The notes: generated by a model from the letters alone, not told the origin. 64,000 bases of DNA from Pelomonas sp. Root405 (GCF_001425165.1 NZ_LMDU01000001.1:652075-716074); one strand, 5' to 3'; positions 50,974 through 59,931 are shown, counted from the stretch's first letter. A program made the numbers and translations.

Positions 50974-51426
50974 ATGCGCCTGCTAGCCCTGACCGCCCTG
51001 CTGCTGGCCGGCCCCACCTGGGCCGCCGACATGAGCCCGCCGCCGCAGGTCAGCGCCGCTGCGGCCGATCCGCTTGCCGCGCCGCGTCAACTCATTGCGG
51101 CCCGCGACTGGGCGGGCGCGCTGGCCACGCTACGCGCCCAGCCGCAGGCAGCCAGCGCCGACTGGCACAACCTGGTGGGCTATTCGCTGCGCAAGCAGGC
51201 GGCGCCGGACTTGGCCAGGGCCGAGAGCCATTACCTCGAGGCGCTGCGCATCGACCCCGGTCACCGCGGCGCCAGCGAATACCTCGGCGAGCTCTACCTG
51301 ATGAAGGGCGACCTGACCGGCGCCGAGAAGCGCCTGGCCGTGCTGGCCCAGCTCTGCCCGGGCGGCTGCGAGGAACGTGAGGACTTGGCCCGCGCGGTCA
51401 CGGCCTTCAAGGCCAAGAAGCCTTAA
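50974..51426 (+). CDS. Exported TPR-repeat protein
   Basis: This 150-residue protein has the signal peptide MRLLALTALLLAGPTWAADM after a GAGGAGA ribosome site. Two tetratricopeptide-like repeats cover about 60-130 (WHNLVGYSLRKQAAPDLARA, HYLEALRIDPGHRGASEYLG, YLMKGDLTGAEKRLAVLAQL). A Cys pair (CPGGC) at about 127-131 may form a disulfide. It is divergent from the LytS/LytR operon across the candidate operator and is followed after 12 bases by the penicillin-binding protein gene. Confidence 0.82.
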   Translation: MRLLALTALLLAGPTWAADMSPPPQVSAAAADPLAAPRQLIAARDWAGALATLRAQPQAASADWHNLVGYSLRKQAAPDLARAESHYLEALRIDPGHRGASEYLGELYLMKGDLTGAEKRLAVLAQLCPGGCEEREDLARAVTAFKAKKP

Positions 51427-51438
51427 GCGCCGCCGCCC

Positions 51439-53694
51439 GTGCTGCGTCAATCCGCTTTCGTCCAGGCCTTGCTGGCCCGTCCCTGGCTGCTGGCCCTGGT
51501 CGGCTTGCCGCTGGCGCTGCTGCTCGTCGGCATCATCGTGGCCATCATCCTGTGGCAGCAGCTGCCGGCGCTGGATGTGCTGACCGACTACCAACCCCAC
51601 CAGCCGCTGCGCGTCATGAGCGCCGACGGTCAGCTGCTGGGCGAGTTCGGCGCCGAGCGCCGCCGCTTCGTCGCGCTCAAGGACATCCCCAAGCCCATGC
51701 AGGACGCGCTGCTCGCCGTGGAGGACACCGACTTCTACCAACACTCGGGCATCGACTACAGCGGCATCGTGCGCGCGATGTGGCGCAACCTGACCCATCG
51801 CGGCCCGCTGCACGGCGCCTCCACCATCACGCAGCAGCTGGCGCGCGACACCTTCCTGACCAAGCAGCAGCGCTGGTCGCGCAAGATCGTCGAGGCCCTG
51901 CTGGCGATCAAGATCGAGGGCGCGCTGAGCAAGGCGCAGATCCTCGAGATCTACATGAACCAGATCTACCTCGGCAACCGCGCCTATGGCTTTGCGGCGG
52001 CGGCCGAGCGCTATTTCGGCAAGGAGCTGCGCCAGCTCAGCACGGCGCAGATGGCCCTGCTGATCGGCCTGCCCAAGGACCCCAACCGCCTCAACCCGGC
52101 CGTCTACCCCGAGCGCGCCCGGCGCCGCCAGGCGGTCGTGCTGGAGCGGCTGGCCGTCGTTGGTCTGGTCACCCCTGAGCAGGCCAAGGCCGCGCGCGAA
52201 CAGCCACTCAACATCCAGCGCCCCAAGCGCGCGGCCGGCGTTGCCGACCACGCCGCCGAGATGGTGCGCCAGGAAATGCTGACCCGCTTCGGCGAGGCCG
52301 CCTACACGCGCGGGCTGACGGTCACGACGACGCTGCTCTATGCCGAGCAGTCGGCGGCGCAGGAAGCGCTGCGCAGTGCCCTGTTCGAGCTGGAGCGCCG
52401 CCAGCCCTTCCGCGGGCCCGAGGCGACCATCGACCTGCCGAAGGATGCAGGCGAACGTGACGACGCGCTGGACGCCGCCTTCGATGCCCACCCCGACCTC
52501 GGCGAGCTGCGAACCGCGGTGCTGCTGTCACAGGACAAGAGCACGGCCGGGCTGGTGCTGGCCGATGGCGAGCGCATCGCCATCAAGGGCGCCTCGCTGC
52601 GCCCGCTGCAGAGCCTCAAGCCTGGGGCGGTACTGCGGGTGCTGGAAGGCAAGGGCGGCCAGTGGCAGCTCAGCCAGACGCCGCAGGCTGAGGGCGCCGT
52701 CGTCACGCTGGACCCGACCACCGGCGCCATCCGTGCGCTGGTGGGCGGCTTCGACTTCACGCGCAACCAGTTCAACTCCGCCACCCAGGCCTGGCGCCAG
52801 CCGGGCTCGGCCTTCAAGCCCTTCATCTACTCGGCGCTGATCGAGCAGGGCGCCTGGGCCGGGACGCTGGTCAGCGACGAGCAGGTCTTCATCAACGACT
52901 GGGCGCCGCGCAACTACGACGGCCAGTATGAAGAGGCGCTGACGCTTCGCCAGGGGCTGGCTCGCTCCAAGAACATGGTGACCATCCGCGTCGCCCAGGC
53001 GCTGGGCCCGCAGCGCGCCCGCGCCTGGGCCGCGCGTTTCGGTTTCGAAGAGGACAAGCAGCCGCTGAACCTGACGATTGCGTTGGGCACCGGCGCGGTC
53101 ACGCCGCTGCAGATGGCCCAGGGCTATGCCGCCTTTGCCAACGAGGGCCAACTGCCCAGCGGCTGGCTGATCCAGCGCGTACAGGACGCCCAGGGCGAAG
53201 TCATCTTCAAGGCCGAGCCGCCGCCGCTGCGCAAGGCCATCAGCCCGCGCAATGCCTTCATGACCGCGCAGCTGCTGGCCGCCGTCACCCGCGAGGGCAC
53301 CGGTGCGCGGGCCAGCTCGATCCTTGGCCGCTGGGACCTGCACGGCAAGACCGGCACGACCAACGACGCCATCGACGCCTGGTTCTGCGGCTTTCAGGCG
53401 ACGCGCGCCGGTGCGGTATGGATCGGCTATCCGCAGCCCAAGTCGCTGGGCGAGCGCGAAAGCGGCGGCGGCCTGGCCCTGCCAGTCTGGGCCGCGACCA
53501 TGGCGGTTGCGCTCAAGGGCCAGCCCATCACCCAAATCGAGCCGCCCAGCGACGGCCTGGTGCAGCAGGACGGCAACTGGTTCTATGCGGAGTTCGCCGG
53601 CGACATGGCGATTGCGCGCATCGGCCTGCCGGTGGTGCCGCCCGAGGAGGCGGCGTCGGATGTCGCGCCGTCGGAACCGCCGATCAACCAGTAG
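51439..53694 (+). CDS. Class A penicillin-binding protein (PBP1A-like)
   Basis: This 751-residue bifunctional cell-wall synthase starts at GTG 51439, with one N-terminal membrane helix (residues about 17-39). The glycosyltransferase domain has catalytic Glu95 in AVEDTDFYQHSG, and also GASTITQQLARDTFL and KIVEALLAIKIE. The transpeptidase has Ser457-X2-Lys460 in GSAFKPF, Ser510-Lys-Asn and Lys637-Thr-Gly. The C-terminal tail is short. It polymerises and cross-links peptidoglycan in the periplasm. Confidence 0.94.
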   Translation: MLRQSAFVQALLARPWLLALVGLPLALLLVGIIVAIILWQQLPALDVLTDYQPHQPLRVMSADGQLLGEFGAERRRFVALKDIPKPMQDALLAVEDTDFYQHSGIDYSGIVRAMWRNLTHRGPLHGASTITQQLARDTFLTKQQRWSRKIVEALLAIKIEGALSKAQILEIYMNQIYLGNRAYGFAAAAERYFGKELRQLSTAQMALLIGLPKDPNRLNPAVYPERARRRQAVVLERLAVVGLVTPEQAKAAREQPLNIQRPKRAAGVADHAAEMVRQEMLTRFGEAAYTRGLTVTTTLLYAEQSAAQEALRSALFELERRQPFRGPEATIDLPKDAGERDDALDAAFDAHPDLGELRTAVLLSQDKSTAGLVLADGERIAIKGASLRPLQSLKPGAVLRVLEGKGGQWQLSQTPQAEGAVVTLDPTTGAIRALVGGFDFTRNQFNSATQAWRQPGSAFKPFIYSALIEQGAWAGTLVSDEQVFINDWAPRNYDGQYEEALTLRQGLARSKNMVTIRVAQALGPQRARAWAARFGFEEDKQPLNLTIALGTGAVTPLQMAQGYAAFANEGQLPSGWLIQRVQDAQGEVIFKAEPPPLRKAISPRNAFMTAQLLAAVTREGTGARASSILGRWDLHGKTGTTNDAIDAWFCGFQATRAGAVWIGYPQPKSLGERESGGGLALPVWAATMAVALKGQPITQIEPPSDGLVQQDGNWFYAEFAGDMAIARIGLPVVPPEEAASDVAPSEPPINQ

Positions 53695-53711
53695 CGCTCA
53701 CGGCAGCCACA

Positions 53712-54182
53712 TCAACCCAGATACGGCCCCTTGACCTCGCCCCAGCCCCACTTGGGCATCGGCGCATCGGCATCCACCACCGCGCCGGGCTGGGAATTGA
53801 TGACCGCCAGCCGCGAACCCCATTCCAGGTAGCCGACCAGGGCCGAGCGGAACTCCGGGTCGTCCGGCATGGCCAGCTCGTCGGCCGTGTCGAGCAGCAG
53901 CGCCACCCAGGCGCGACGCTGGTCCTGGGCCAGGTGGCGGTTCAGGTGCTGGCGAATCATGTGCGCATGGCCGCCGTGCTGCGCGGAATAGGCCTGCGGC
54001 CCGCCCAGCACTTCGGCCAGGAACGCTGCGACATGGGCCGGATGCTCACCGTCCATGTGGGCGAAGACGGGCGCCAGCAGCGCATCGTCCTTGACGCGCT
54101 GGTAGAAGCGCTCGGTCAGCCGCTGCAGGGCAGGCAGGCCGCCCAGCCAGTCGTAGAGGGTGGGGACGGGGGTGTCGCTCAT
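53712..54182 (-). CDS. Group II truncated hemoglobin
   Basis: This 156-residue heme protein begins MSDTPVPTLYDWLGGLPALQRL. The globin 2/2 fold is seen in FYQRVKDDALLAPVFAHMD, the His-rich E-F region HGGHAHMIRQHLNRHLAQDQRRAWVALL, and EFRSALVGYLEWGSRLAV. The WGWGEVKGPYLG tail is typical of this bacterial group. Such proteins bind oxygen or NO. The start overlaps the stop of the DUF4386 gene (ATGA), so it is last in a three-gene operon. Confidence 0.9.
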   Translation of the reverse strand: MSDTPVPTLYDWLGGLPALQRLTERFYQRVKDDALLAPVFAHMDGEHPAHVAAFLAEVLGGPQAYSAQHGGHAHMIRQHLNRHLAQDQRRAWVALLLDTADELAMPDDPEFRSALVGYLEWGSRLAVINSQPGAVVDADAPMPKWGWGEVKGPYLG

Positions 54183-54913
54183 GGAGGTGGTGTGAGTCGG
54201 GTCGCGCCGGACATGGGGCCGGCTGCGGCCGCTGCAAGCCGGTGTTTGCCCGCGGTCATCCACAGCGCAAACGCCAGCTCGCCCACCAGGACCGGCAGCA
54301 TGACGGCCGGGAACAGCAGCTTGGCGAAGGCCGGCGCCAGCAGCAGCGCGAAGCTGTTGAGCAGATAGGCCAGGCCGGCGACCAGCAGCAGCCAGCCTAG
54401 CGCGCGCGGCAGCAAGCCGCTGCGAGCGATCAGCCAGCCGCGGATGACGCAGGCGAAGCCGAAGAAGATCAGGCCGATGCCGAAACCCTGCCCGTGCAGC
54501 TGGACGGCCAGCATCGCCAGCGCCTCGCGCTGGCCAGGCAGGAAGGCGGCGGCGATGGCCGGGCTGGTCAGGAGGTCCAGCGTCGTCAGCAACTGCACGC
54601 GGTTGGCGACCAGGACGGCCGTCTGCACGAGGTTCAGGAAGGTCGCGGTCAGTGCCAGCGTCTCGTTGACGGGGCGTAGCAGCCGCCACAGCACCACGAT
54701 GACGGGCAGGTCCAGCAACTGCATCAGCAGATCGGCCACCAAGCCGAGTCGCCACAGCTGCGGGTTGGCCGCGATGCGCTCGGCCGTCGCAGCCGCGTCG
54801 CCGGGCACGACGAGGCTGCCGCGCACGTGGGTTTCCGCCCACAGTCCCAGGGCAATGATGGCCAGGTAGCACAGGCCGGCCAGGCGCAGCTCGCGTGGGC
54901 TGACCACGCTCAT
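54179..54913 (-). CDS. DUF4386 membrane protein
   Basis: This 244-residue inner-membrane protein has about six helices and begins MSVVSPRELRLAGLCYLAIIALGLWAE (shown in part). The DUF4386 core is ANPQLWRLGLVADLLMQLLDLPVIVVLW and LNLVQTAVLVANRVQLL. A C-terminal set of helices ends near MTAGKHRLA. No function is known for the family. Both its start and stop overlap neighbours by 4 bases, tying it to the upstream membrane protein and the downstream globin. Confidence 0.85.
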   Translation of the reverse strand: MSVVSPRELRLAGLCYLAIIALGLWAETHVRGSLVVPGDAAATAERIAANPQLWRLGLVADLLMQLLDLPVIVVLWRLLRPVNETLALTATFLNLVQTAVLVANRVQLLTTLDLLTSPAIAAAFLPGQREALAMLAVQLHGQGFGIGLIFFGFACVIRGWLIARSGLLPRALGWLLLVAGLAYLLNSFALLLAPAFAKLLFPAVMLPVLVGELAFALWMTAGKHRLAAAAAGPMSGATRLTPPP

Positions 54914-55428
54914 GCGGGCCTCGCCGCCTGCCAGGCCCAGCGGGCGGCACCGCGCAAGGCCCAGGACAGGCCGGCAATGACGGCGCCGATGGCGGTGGGC
55001 AGCACGGCGCCGAAGGTCCAGCTCATGCCGAGGACGAAGCCGAGCAGGCTCTCGGGCCGGTGCGCCGGCAGCAGCAGCGCGACCAGCAGCAGCGTGAAGA
55101 AAATGATTTCGGTCAGCGCCTGCAGCTTGAGGCCGAAGGCCAGCGACAGCGCCGCACCCAGCAGCAGTGGCAGCGCCAAGCCCAGCGCAACGGGGCGCCA
55201 GTCGCGTGCCGCCACTCCCGGCCGCGGCAGGCGGCCAGCCGCCCAGGCGGCCAGCGCCGGCACGATGAGCAGCCCCCAGGCATTCGAGATTGCCGGCATG
55301 GCGGCGCTTTGCAGCAGATGGTGGCTGACGATGCCGCCATGCAAGGCCTCCCAGCCCAGGTGGAGGCCTTCAGCCAGCAGGGCGAGGGCAGCGAATATCA
55401 GGCGGCGCGATGTCGAAACGTAGGGCAT
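54910..55428 (-). CDS. Polytopic membrane protein of unknown function
   Basis: This 172-residue protein starts MPYVSTSRRLIFAALALLAEGLHLGWE and has five or six hydrophobic segments, including ALGLALPLLLGAALSLAFGL and IIFFTLLLVALLLPA. A region LHGGIVSHHLLQ lies between helices 1 and 2 and contains several His residues, so a metal or heme link is possible but unproven. The ATG at 55428 is chosen at the start of the first helix. It is the first gene of the globin operon. Confidence 0.72.
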   Translation of the reverse strand: MPYVSTSRRLIFAALALLAEGLHLGWEALHGGIVSHHLLQSAAMPAISNAWGLLIVPALAAWAAGRLPRPGVAARDWRPVALGLALPLLLGAALSLAFGLKLQALTEIIFFTLLLVALLLPAHRPESLLGFVLGMSWTFGAVLPTAIGAVIAGLSWALRGAARWAWQAARPA

Positions 55429-55636
55429 GGGCAGAGTGTGGCTTGGGCAGCGTTGCAGCTTGACAGCCGTGGCGCCGCGCCGCACTGCGGCTGCGACCGG
55501 CGGCGCCGATGAAGCGACCAGCCGGCGTGCCGGCCGACAGACGGCGCTGCGATTAACGCAAGCAACGCTGGGTAACAGCTGCGTTGTGGGCGTGGCCCTA
55601 GAGTTCGCTTATTCGTCACGACACTGGACCTCGCCC

Positions 55637-56350
55637 ATGCGCCAACGCTTCTCGACCGTCTCTGTCTCGGCCCTGCTGATCCTGCTGCTGGCCGGCTGTG
55701 CTTCAGTGCGAGATGGCCGGCCGGTGGGCGAGCGGCGTGATCAGCGCATGGCGCAGTCACCGTCGGTGGCCGGGGTGGCCGAGGAAAGCTTTGGCAAGTC
55801 GGCCTGGGGCGCCAAGGGCGACTTCACGCTCAGCGGCCAGCGCGTGCGCTATGAGCGCGGGGCGGACAAGCTGGCGCTGTTCGAGCCGCTGGCCCCCAGC
55901 GTGCGCACGCCGCTGCGCTTCAGCTGGGCCGGGCCCGCGGGCGACAGCGCCAGCGTCTGCGAGGGCTGGACGCCCGAACAAACCGCCAATGGCCGGCTGG
56001 CCGACAGCAAGCCCTGGGTGCTGAGCTGCAAATGGGGCAGCGCGCCGGCCGCCATGCTGCAGATCGGCGAGGGCCAGATGCGCCGCGGCAAGCTCAGCCG
56101 CGAGGGCGCCTACCGCCGCGGCGAGCTGACGCTGGGCTTGCGCTCGGCGCATCTGTACGAAGGCAATGCCCAGCCGCAAACCGCGGCGGTCGGCTACGAG
56201 ATGCTGCATCAGGGCACGGTGGTCGGCAGCCTGGACCTGAGCGGCAGCGTGCCGCGCCTGCGCCGCCCCGACCCGGGCACGCCGCTGGGCCGTGCCGTGA
56301 CCGAGGCGGCGCTGGCGCTGGCGCTGGTCTCGGAGCCCGCTCCCCGTTGA
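55637..56350 (+). CDS. Putative lipoprotein, first of a tandem paralogous pair
   Basis: This 237-residue protein has the lipoprotein signal MRQRFSTVSVSALLILLLAGC (lipobox Cys21). It is of unknown family. The mature part carries EESFGKSAWGAKGDFTLSG, GQRVRYERGADKLALFEP, VLSCKWGSAPAAMLQIGEG, AAVGYEMLHQGTVVGSLDLS and RRPDPGTPLGRAVTEAALAL. All of these recur in the next gene. Two Cys residues in the middle (VCEGW and LSCKW) are shared and may bond. It is probably attached to a membrane facing the periplasm. Confidence 0.75.
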   Translation: MRQRFSTVSVSALLILLLAGCASVRDGRPVGERRDQRMAQSPSVAGVAEESFGKSAWGAKGDFTLSGQRVRYERGADKLALFEPLAPSVRTPLRFSWAGPAGDSASVCEGWTPEQTANGRLADSKPWVLSCKWGSAPAAMLQIGEGQMRRGKLSREGAYRRGELTLGLRSAHLYEGNAQPQTAAVGYEMLHQGTVVGSLDLSGSVPRLRRPDPGTPLGRAVTEAALALALVSEPAPR

Positions 56351-56450
56351 GCTGCCGGGCCGGGCATGCCGCCAGTCACGGGTGCCGACCGGCATGCGCC
56401 TGGCACGCCTCCTAGACTGCCGTTTTTCGACTCGACCCGAGAAGCGGTGT

Positions 56451-57122
56451 ATGCAATATCGATGGGCGCTGGGCGCGGCACTGCTGGCTGTGCTGAGCGG
56501 TTGCGGCGTGGTGCGGGAGGCACGCATGGCACAGCCGGCGTCGCTGGCAGCAGTGAAGGAGGAATCCTTTGGCAAGCCGGGGTGGGGGCGGCGCGGCGAG
56601 TTTGAGCTGGCCGGCCAGCGCGTGCGCTATGACCGCGGTGCAGACCGGCTGTCGCTGTTCGACACGCTGACGACGGGGCGCGCGCCGCTGCGCTTCACCT
56701 GGTCGACCCCGGCAGGGGACAGCGAGGCCGATTGCACGGCGCGCCAGACCGAGGTCACGGCCGGTGTGCTGGCCCTCGCCACCAAACCCTGGACGTTGAA
56801 CTGCCGCTGGCGCGGCGCCTCCGACGCGGTGCTGCAGATCGGCGAGGGCCGCGTGCAGTGGGGCCAGCAGACGCGCGAGGGCAGCTACCAGCGCGGTGCG
56901 TTGAACTTGACCCTGCGCTCGGTGCACCAGCTGGAAGGCAGCGCGCTTGCGACAGCTGGGGCGGTCGGCTACGAGATGCTGCATGGTGGCCAGGTTGTCG
57001 GCAGCGTCGACCTCAGCCGCGGCGTGCCATATCTGCGCCGGCCCGACCCCGGCACGGCGCTGGGCCAGGCGGTCACCGAGGCGGCGCTGGCGTTGGCCCT
57101 GGTCTGGGAACCGCAGGGCTAA
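56451..57122 (+). CDS. Putative lipoprotein, second of a tandem paralogous pair
   Basis: This 223-residue protein starts MQYRWALGAALLAVLSGC (lipobox Cys18). It is clearly homologous to the preceding gene over its whole length: KEESFGKPGWGRRGEFELAG, GQRVRYDRGADRLSLFD, LNCRWRGASDAVLQIGEG, VGYEMLHGGQVVGSVDLS and RRPDPGTALGQAVTEAALAL. An upstream in-frame ATG at 56394 would place Cys and charged residues before the signal and is rejected. The 3' end overlaps the convergent SRPBCC gene by 4 bases. Confidence 0.75.
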   Translation: MQYRWALGAALLAVLSGCGVVREARMAQPASLAAVKEESFGKPGWGRRGEFELAGQRVRYDRGADRLSLFDTLTTGRAPLRFTWSTPAGDSEADCTARQTEVTAGVLALATKPWTLNCRWRGASDAVLQIGEGRVQWGQQTREGSYQRGALNLTLRSVHQLEGSALATAGAVGYEMLHGGQVVGSVDLSRGVPYLRRPDPGTALGQAVTEAALALALVWEPQG

Positions 57123-57649
57123 GGCTTTTCCGCGAGTGCCTTCAGGTTGGCCAGCCCGGCGTCGAAATCCGGCCCGACCATCTTGTCCATGAACAAGCCC
57201 ATCCAGCGGTAGACCGGATTGCCGCCCATGTCGCCGTTCATCGTCCACGTCACTTGCGTGGCGCCACCGTTGGCCTCCAGCCGGAAGTCGCCGGTCGACG
57301 TCGTGCCGAAGTCAGGGAAGAAAAGTTCGTAGCCAAGGCGCTTGGGGGGCTCGGCCGTCGTGAACGTCATGCGGCCGTCGCCCTGGCTCTTGCTCTTCCA
57401 GGACCAGACGGCGCCGCTGCCCGATGCCGGGCCGCTGTACTCGATGGCCATGGCCGGGTCGCGCTGGTTCCAGGCGCTCCATTGCTGCCAGCCGCGCGGG
57501 TCGGCGATGAGCGCGTAGATCTTCTCGGGCGGCGCGCTGATCGTCAGCGTGCGCGACACGGTGAACTTCGGCGAGATCAGCAGGCCGCCGAGACCGACCA
57601 GCAGGCCCAGCGCAACGATGCCGATCAACAGAACCTTGAGGGCTTTCAT
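57119..57649 (-). CDS. SRPBCC-family (polyketide cyclase/START-like) membrane-anchored protein
   Basis: This 176-residue protein has one N-terminal hydrophobic segment (MKALKVLLIGIVALGLLVGLG). A START-like hydrophobic-ligand fold follows: FTVSRTLTISAPPEKIYALI, WQQWSAWNQRDPAMAIEY and VTWTMNGDMGGNPVYRWMGLFM. The family binds lipids or hydrophobic molecules or acts as a cyclase/dehydratase, and nothing more specific can be said. The start at 57649 is set by the hydrophobic leader. Confidence 0.83.
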   Translation of the reverse strand: MKALKVLLIGIVALGLLVGLGGLLISPKFTVSRTLTISAPPEKIYALIADPRGWQQWSAWNQRDPAMAIEYSGPASGSGAVWSWKSKSQGDGRMTFTTAEPPKRLGYELFFPDFGTTSTGDFRLEANGGATQVTWTMNGDMGGNPVYRWMGLFMDKMVGPDFDAGLANLKALAEKP

Positions 57650-57733
57650 CAGGACGCTCCCGGCTTTGAGGTGGCCGCACTGTGGGCGCCTCCACCAGGC
57701 CACACAATCCGCACAAAACCTTCCTATCCCTTC

Positions 57734-58588
57734 ATGAAGAACGCCGCCGACCTCGCCGCCACCTACGCCGACCAGGGCTTTCTTGTCATCCCGGGCTTCA
57801 AGTCGGCCGCCGACATCGCCGCGCTGCGTCAGCGTGCCCTCGAGATCGTCGATGCCTTCGACCCCGGCGAGCAGCGCCCGGTCTTCACCACCGAGGAGCA
57901 GCAGCGCCATGTCGACGACTACTTCATCGACAGCGGCGACCAGGTGCGCTGCTTCTTCGAGGAGGAGGCCTTCGACGCCGAGGGCCGCCTGCGCGTCGAC
58001 AAGCCCCTGGCCATCAACAAGATCGGCCACGCGATGCACGACCTCGATCCGGTCTTCAGCGCCTTCTCCAAGGGTGAGGCGCTGCGTGGCGTGGCGGCCC
58101 AACTCGGGCTGATGCGACCGCAGGTCTGGCAGAGCATGTTCATCTTCAAGCAGCCCGGCATCGGTGGCGAAGTGCGCTGGCACCAGGACGCGAGCTTCTT
58201 CGAGAGCGACCCCATCACCGTGACGACCTTCTGGTTCGCGCTGGAGGATGCGACGCTGCAGAACGGCTGCCTGTGGACCGAGCCCGGTGGCCACAAGGGC
58301 CGGCGCGGCGTGCTCCGTGAGCGCTTTTTGCGCGAAGGCCGCAAGGCCTGGATGGAGCAGATCGACCCGACGCCGTGGCCGGCGGCCGACTCGGCCGAGG
58401 CCATCCCGCTCGAAGTCGAGGCAGGCTCGCTGGTCGTCTTCCATGGCCTGCTGCCCCATTACTCGGCCGCCAACCGCTCCAGCAAATCGCGCCATGCGTA
58501 CACGCTGCACGTGACGGATGCGGCCAGCCGCTATTCGCCGCGCAACTGGCTGCAGCGTGACGAGACGTTGCCGGTGCAGGGTTTCTAG
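57734..58588 (+). CDS. Phytanoyl-CoA dioxygenase (PhyH) family protein
   Basis: This 284-residue Fe(II)/2-oxoglutarate oxygenase starts MKNAADLAATYADQGFLVIPGF. The iron-binding His-X-Asp is in RWHQDASFF and the distal His is in FHGLLPHYSAANRS. The 2-oxoglutarate Arg is probably the Arg of SSKSRHAYTLH. KPLAINKIGHAMHDLDPVF is another family marker. It hydroxylates an organic substrate, but it is not certain that the substrate is an acyl-CoA. It is divergent from the SRPBCC gene and stands alone. Confidence 0.88.
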   Translation: MKNAADLAATYADQGFLVIPGFKSAADIAALRQRALEIVDAFDPGEQRPVFTTEEQQRHVDDYFIDSGDQVRCFFEEEAFDAEGRLRVDKPLAINKIGHAMHDLDPVFSAFSKGEALRGVAAQLGLMRPQVWQSMFIFKQPGIGGEVRWHQDASFFESDPITVTTFWFALEDATLQNGCLWTEPGGHKGRRGVLRERFLREGRKAWMEQIDPTPWPAADSAEAIPLEVEAGSLVVFHGLLPHYSAANRSSKSRHAYTLHVTDAASRYSPRNWLQRDETLPVQGF

Positions 58589-58735
58589 CCGAAGCGCTCA
58601 CAGCGCTCACATCTGCGTACATCTGGCGTCGCTTGTCCTACAAGCGGAGGGTGCCTGCACCGGCACGGTCGCCGCAGTCCACGGCCCAAAGTCGCTCCTA
58701 CCGTAAACGTCAAGAACGACGCACAGGAGGCCGAC

Positions 58736-59914
58736 ATGAAATTCCCGAAATCGCTGCATGCCGAGGGTTGGGCTGACCACATCGACAAGACCAAGTCGGA
58801 CAAGTCCGTGGCCGCCTCGCCGTTGCACGCCGCCAAGGCCGCACCCGGTGGCATGCGCATGAACAACCCGCCCCGGGTGGCGCCCTCCCTGTCGGCCACG
58901 CCCCCTGTCGCATCGCCGCGCGTCGAGCCCATGGCCGCCGCCCGCCCGCAACCGCGTACCGTCGCAGTGCCACCGCAGCGTGAGAACCGCTTGAGCTGGA
59001 TGATTGGCGCTGGCGCCGGTGTCGCCATCCTGGCGGCAGTGGCGATCTGGGCGATGAACAGGCCGGCCGACACGTCCGCTGTGCCGCCCGCCATCGTGAC
59101 GGGCAGCACCACGCCTCAGGCCGAAGTGGCCGCCGCGACGCCGCTGGTGGATGCCGCGCCTGCAGCGACCGAGGCCGATGCGTCCGCTGCGGCACCCGCC
59201 ACGACGGTGGCAGCCGCCCCGACGCCGGCGGAGCCGGCAACCCCCGTCGTGGGCCTGCCCGTGACGACCTCCAGGCCGGCGCCTGAATCCCGCACCGTGG
59301 CCCAGGCGCCTGTGCCAGCCGCCCGCCCCGACATGGTGGTGCGAGCCGCACCGGGCAGCGCGGCGTCACTGCCGCCGACCACGACGCCCTACCTGCAGCC
59401 CCCCACGCCCATCGCGGCCGCGCCGGCGACGGACGCGCAGCCGCTCGGCGTGTCGCCCGGCACCGAGCCCATCGTGATGCCGCCGACCGCTGCCGGTCCG
59501 GTGGCGCTCACCACACCGCAGGCCGCCGTGCCGCCCCAGCCGTCGACGACGCCCGCAACGGTGATCCCGCCGGTGGCCGCGCCCTCGACGTCGCCCGGGA
59601 CGCCGCCGCTGGCCCAGGCTCAGCCGCAGCCGCAGCCGCAGCCCCAACCGCAGGTCCAGCCCGCGCCCGAGGACACCGGCATCACGGTGCAGGTGCGCAT
59701 GGCGCTGGCGGCCGACTCGACACTGTCGGCCGTGCCCATCGCCGTCAGCACCGACCGTGGCGTCGTCAAGCTCGAAGGCCAGGCACCTGACGCGCCGACC
59801 CGCGAGCGCGCCACCGTCGTCGCGTCATCGGCCACGGGCGTGAAGGCGGTCGACAACCGGCTGACCGTCGCTCCCACGACCCAGGTGAGCCAGGCGCCTG
59901 TGACCCTTCAGTAA
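58736..59914 (+). CDS. Membrane-anchored BON-domain protein with long Pro/Ala linker
   Basis: This 392-residue protein has an AGGAGG ribosome site. The N-terminal 85 residues are soluble and presumably cytoplasmic. One membrane helix lies at about 86-107 (LSWMIGAGAGVAILAAVAIWAM). A disordered linker of about 200 residues rich in Ala, Pro and Thr includes a run of Gln-Pro dipeptides. A BON domain (ITVQVRMALAADSTLSAVPI, VSTDRGVVKLEGQAPDAPTRERA, VKAVDNRL) covers about 318-385. BON domains bind membranes or other envelope parts, so the linker could span the periplasm. A strong terminator follows. Confidence 0.82.
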   Translation: MKFPKSLHAEGWADHIDKTKSDKSVAASPLHAAKAAPGGMRMNNPPRVAPSLSATPPVASPRVEPMAAARPQPRTVAVPPQRENRLSWMIGAGAGVAILAAVAIWAMNRPADTSAVPPAIVTGSTTPQAEVAAATPLVDAAPAATEADASAAAPATTVAAAPTPAEPATPVVGLPVTTSRPAPESRTVAQAPVPAARPDMVVRAAPGSAASLPPTTTPYLQPPTPIAAAPATDAQPLGVSPGTEPIVMPPTAAGPVALTTPQAAVPPQPSTTPATVIPPVAAPSTSPGTPPLAQAQPQPQPQPQPQVQPAPEDTGITVQVRMALAADSTLSAVPIAVSTDRGVVKLEGQAPDAPTRERATVVASSATGVKAVDNRLTVAPTTQVSQAPVTLQ

Positions 59915-59931
59915 GCGCCGAGCACCAAAGC

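Noticed and set aside
55555-55600. Inverted AACGCA/TGCGTT elements upstream of the lipoprotein pair as an operator
   Set aside because: The arms are short with a long spacer, no regulator is adjacent and no second copy was seen, so the support is too weak.
59623-59661. Functional DNA repeat made of Gln-Pro codons
   Set aside because: It is a simple protein-level low-complexity run in the linker of the BON protein.
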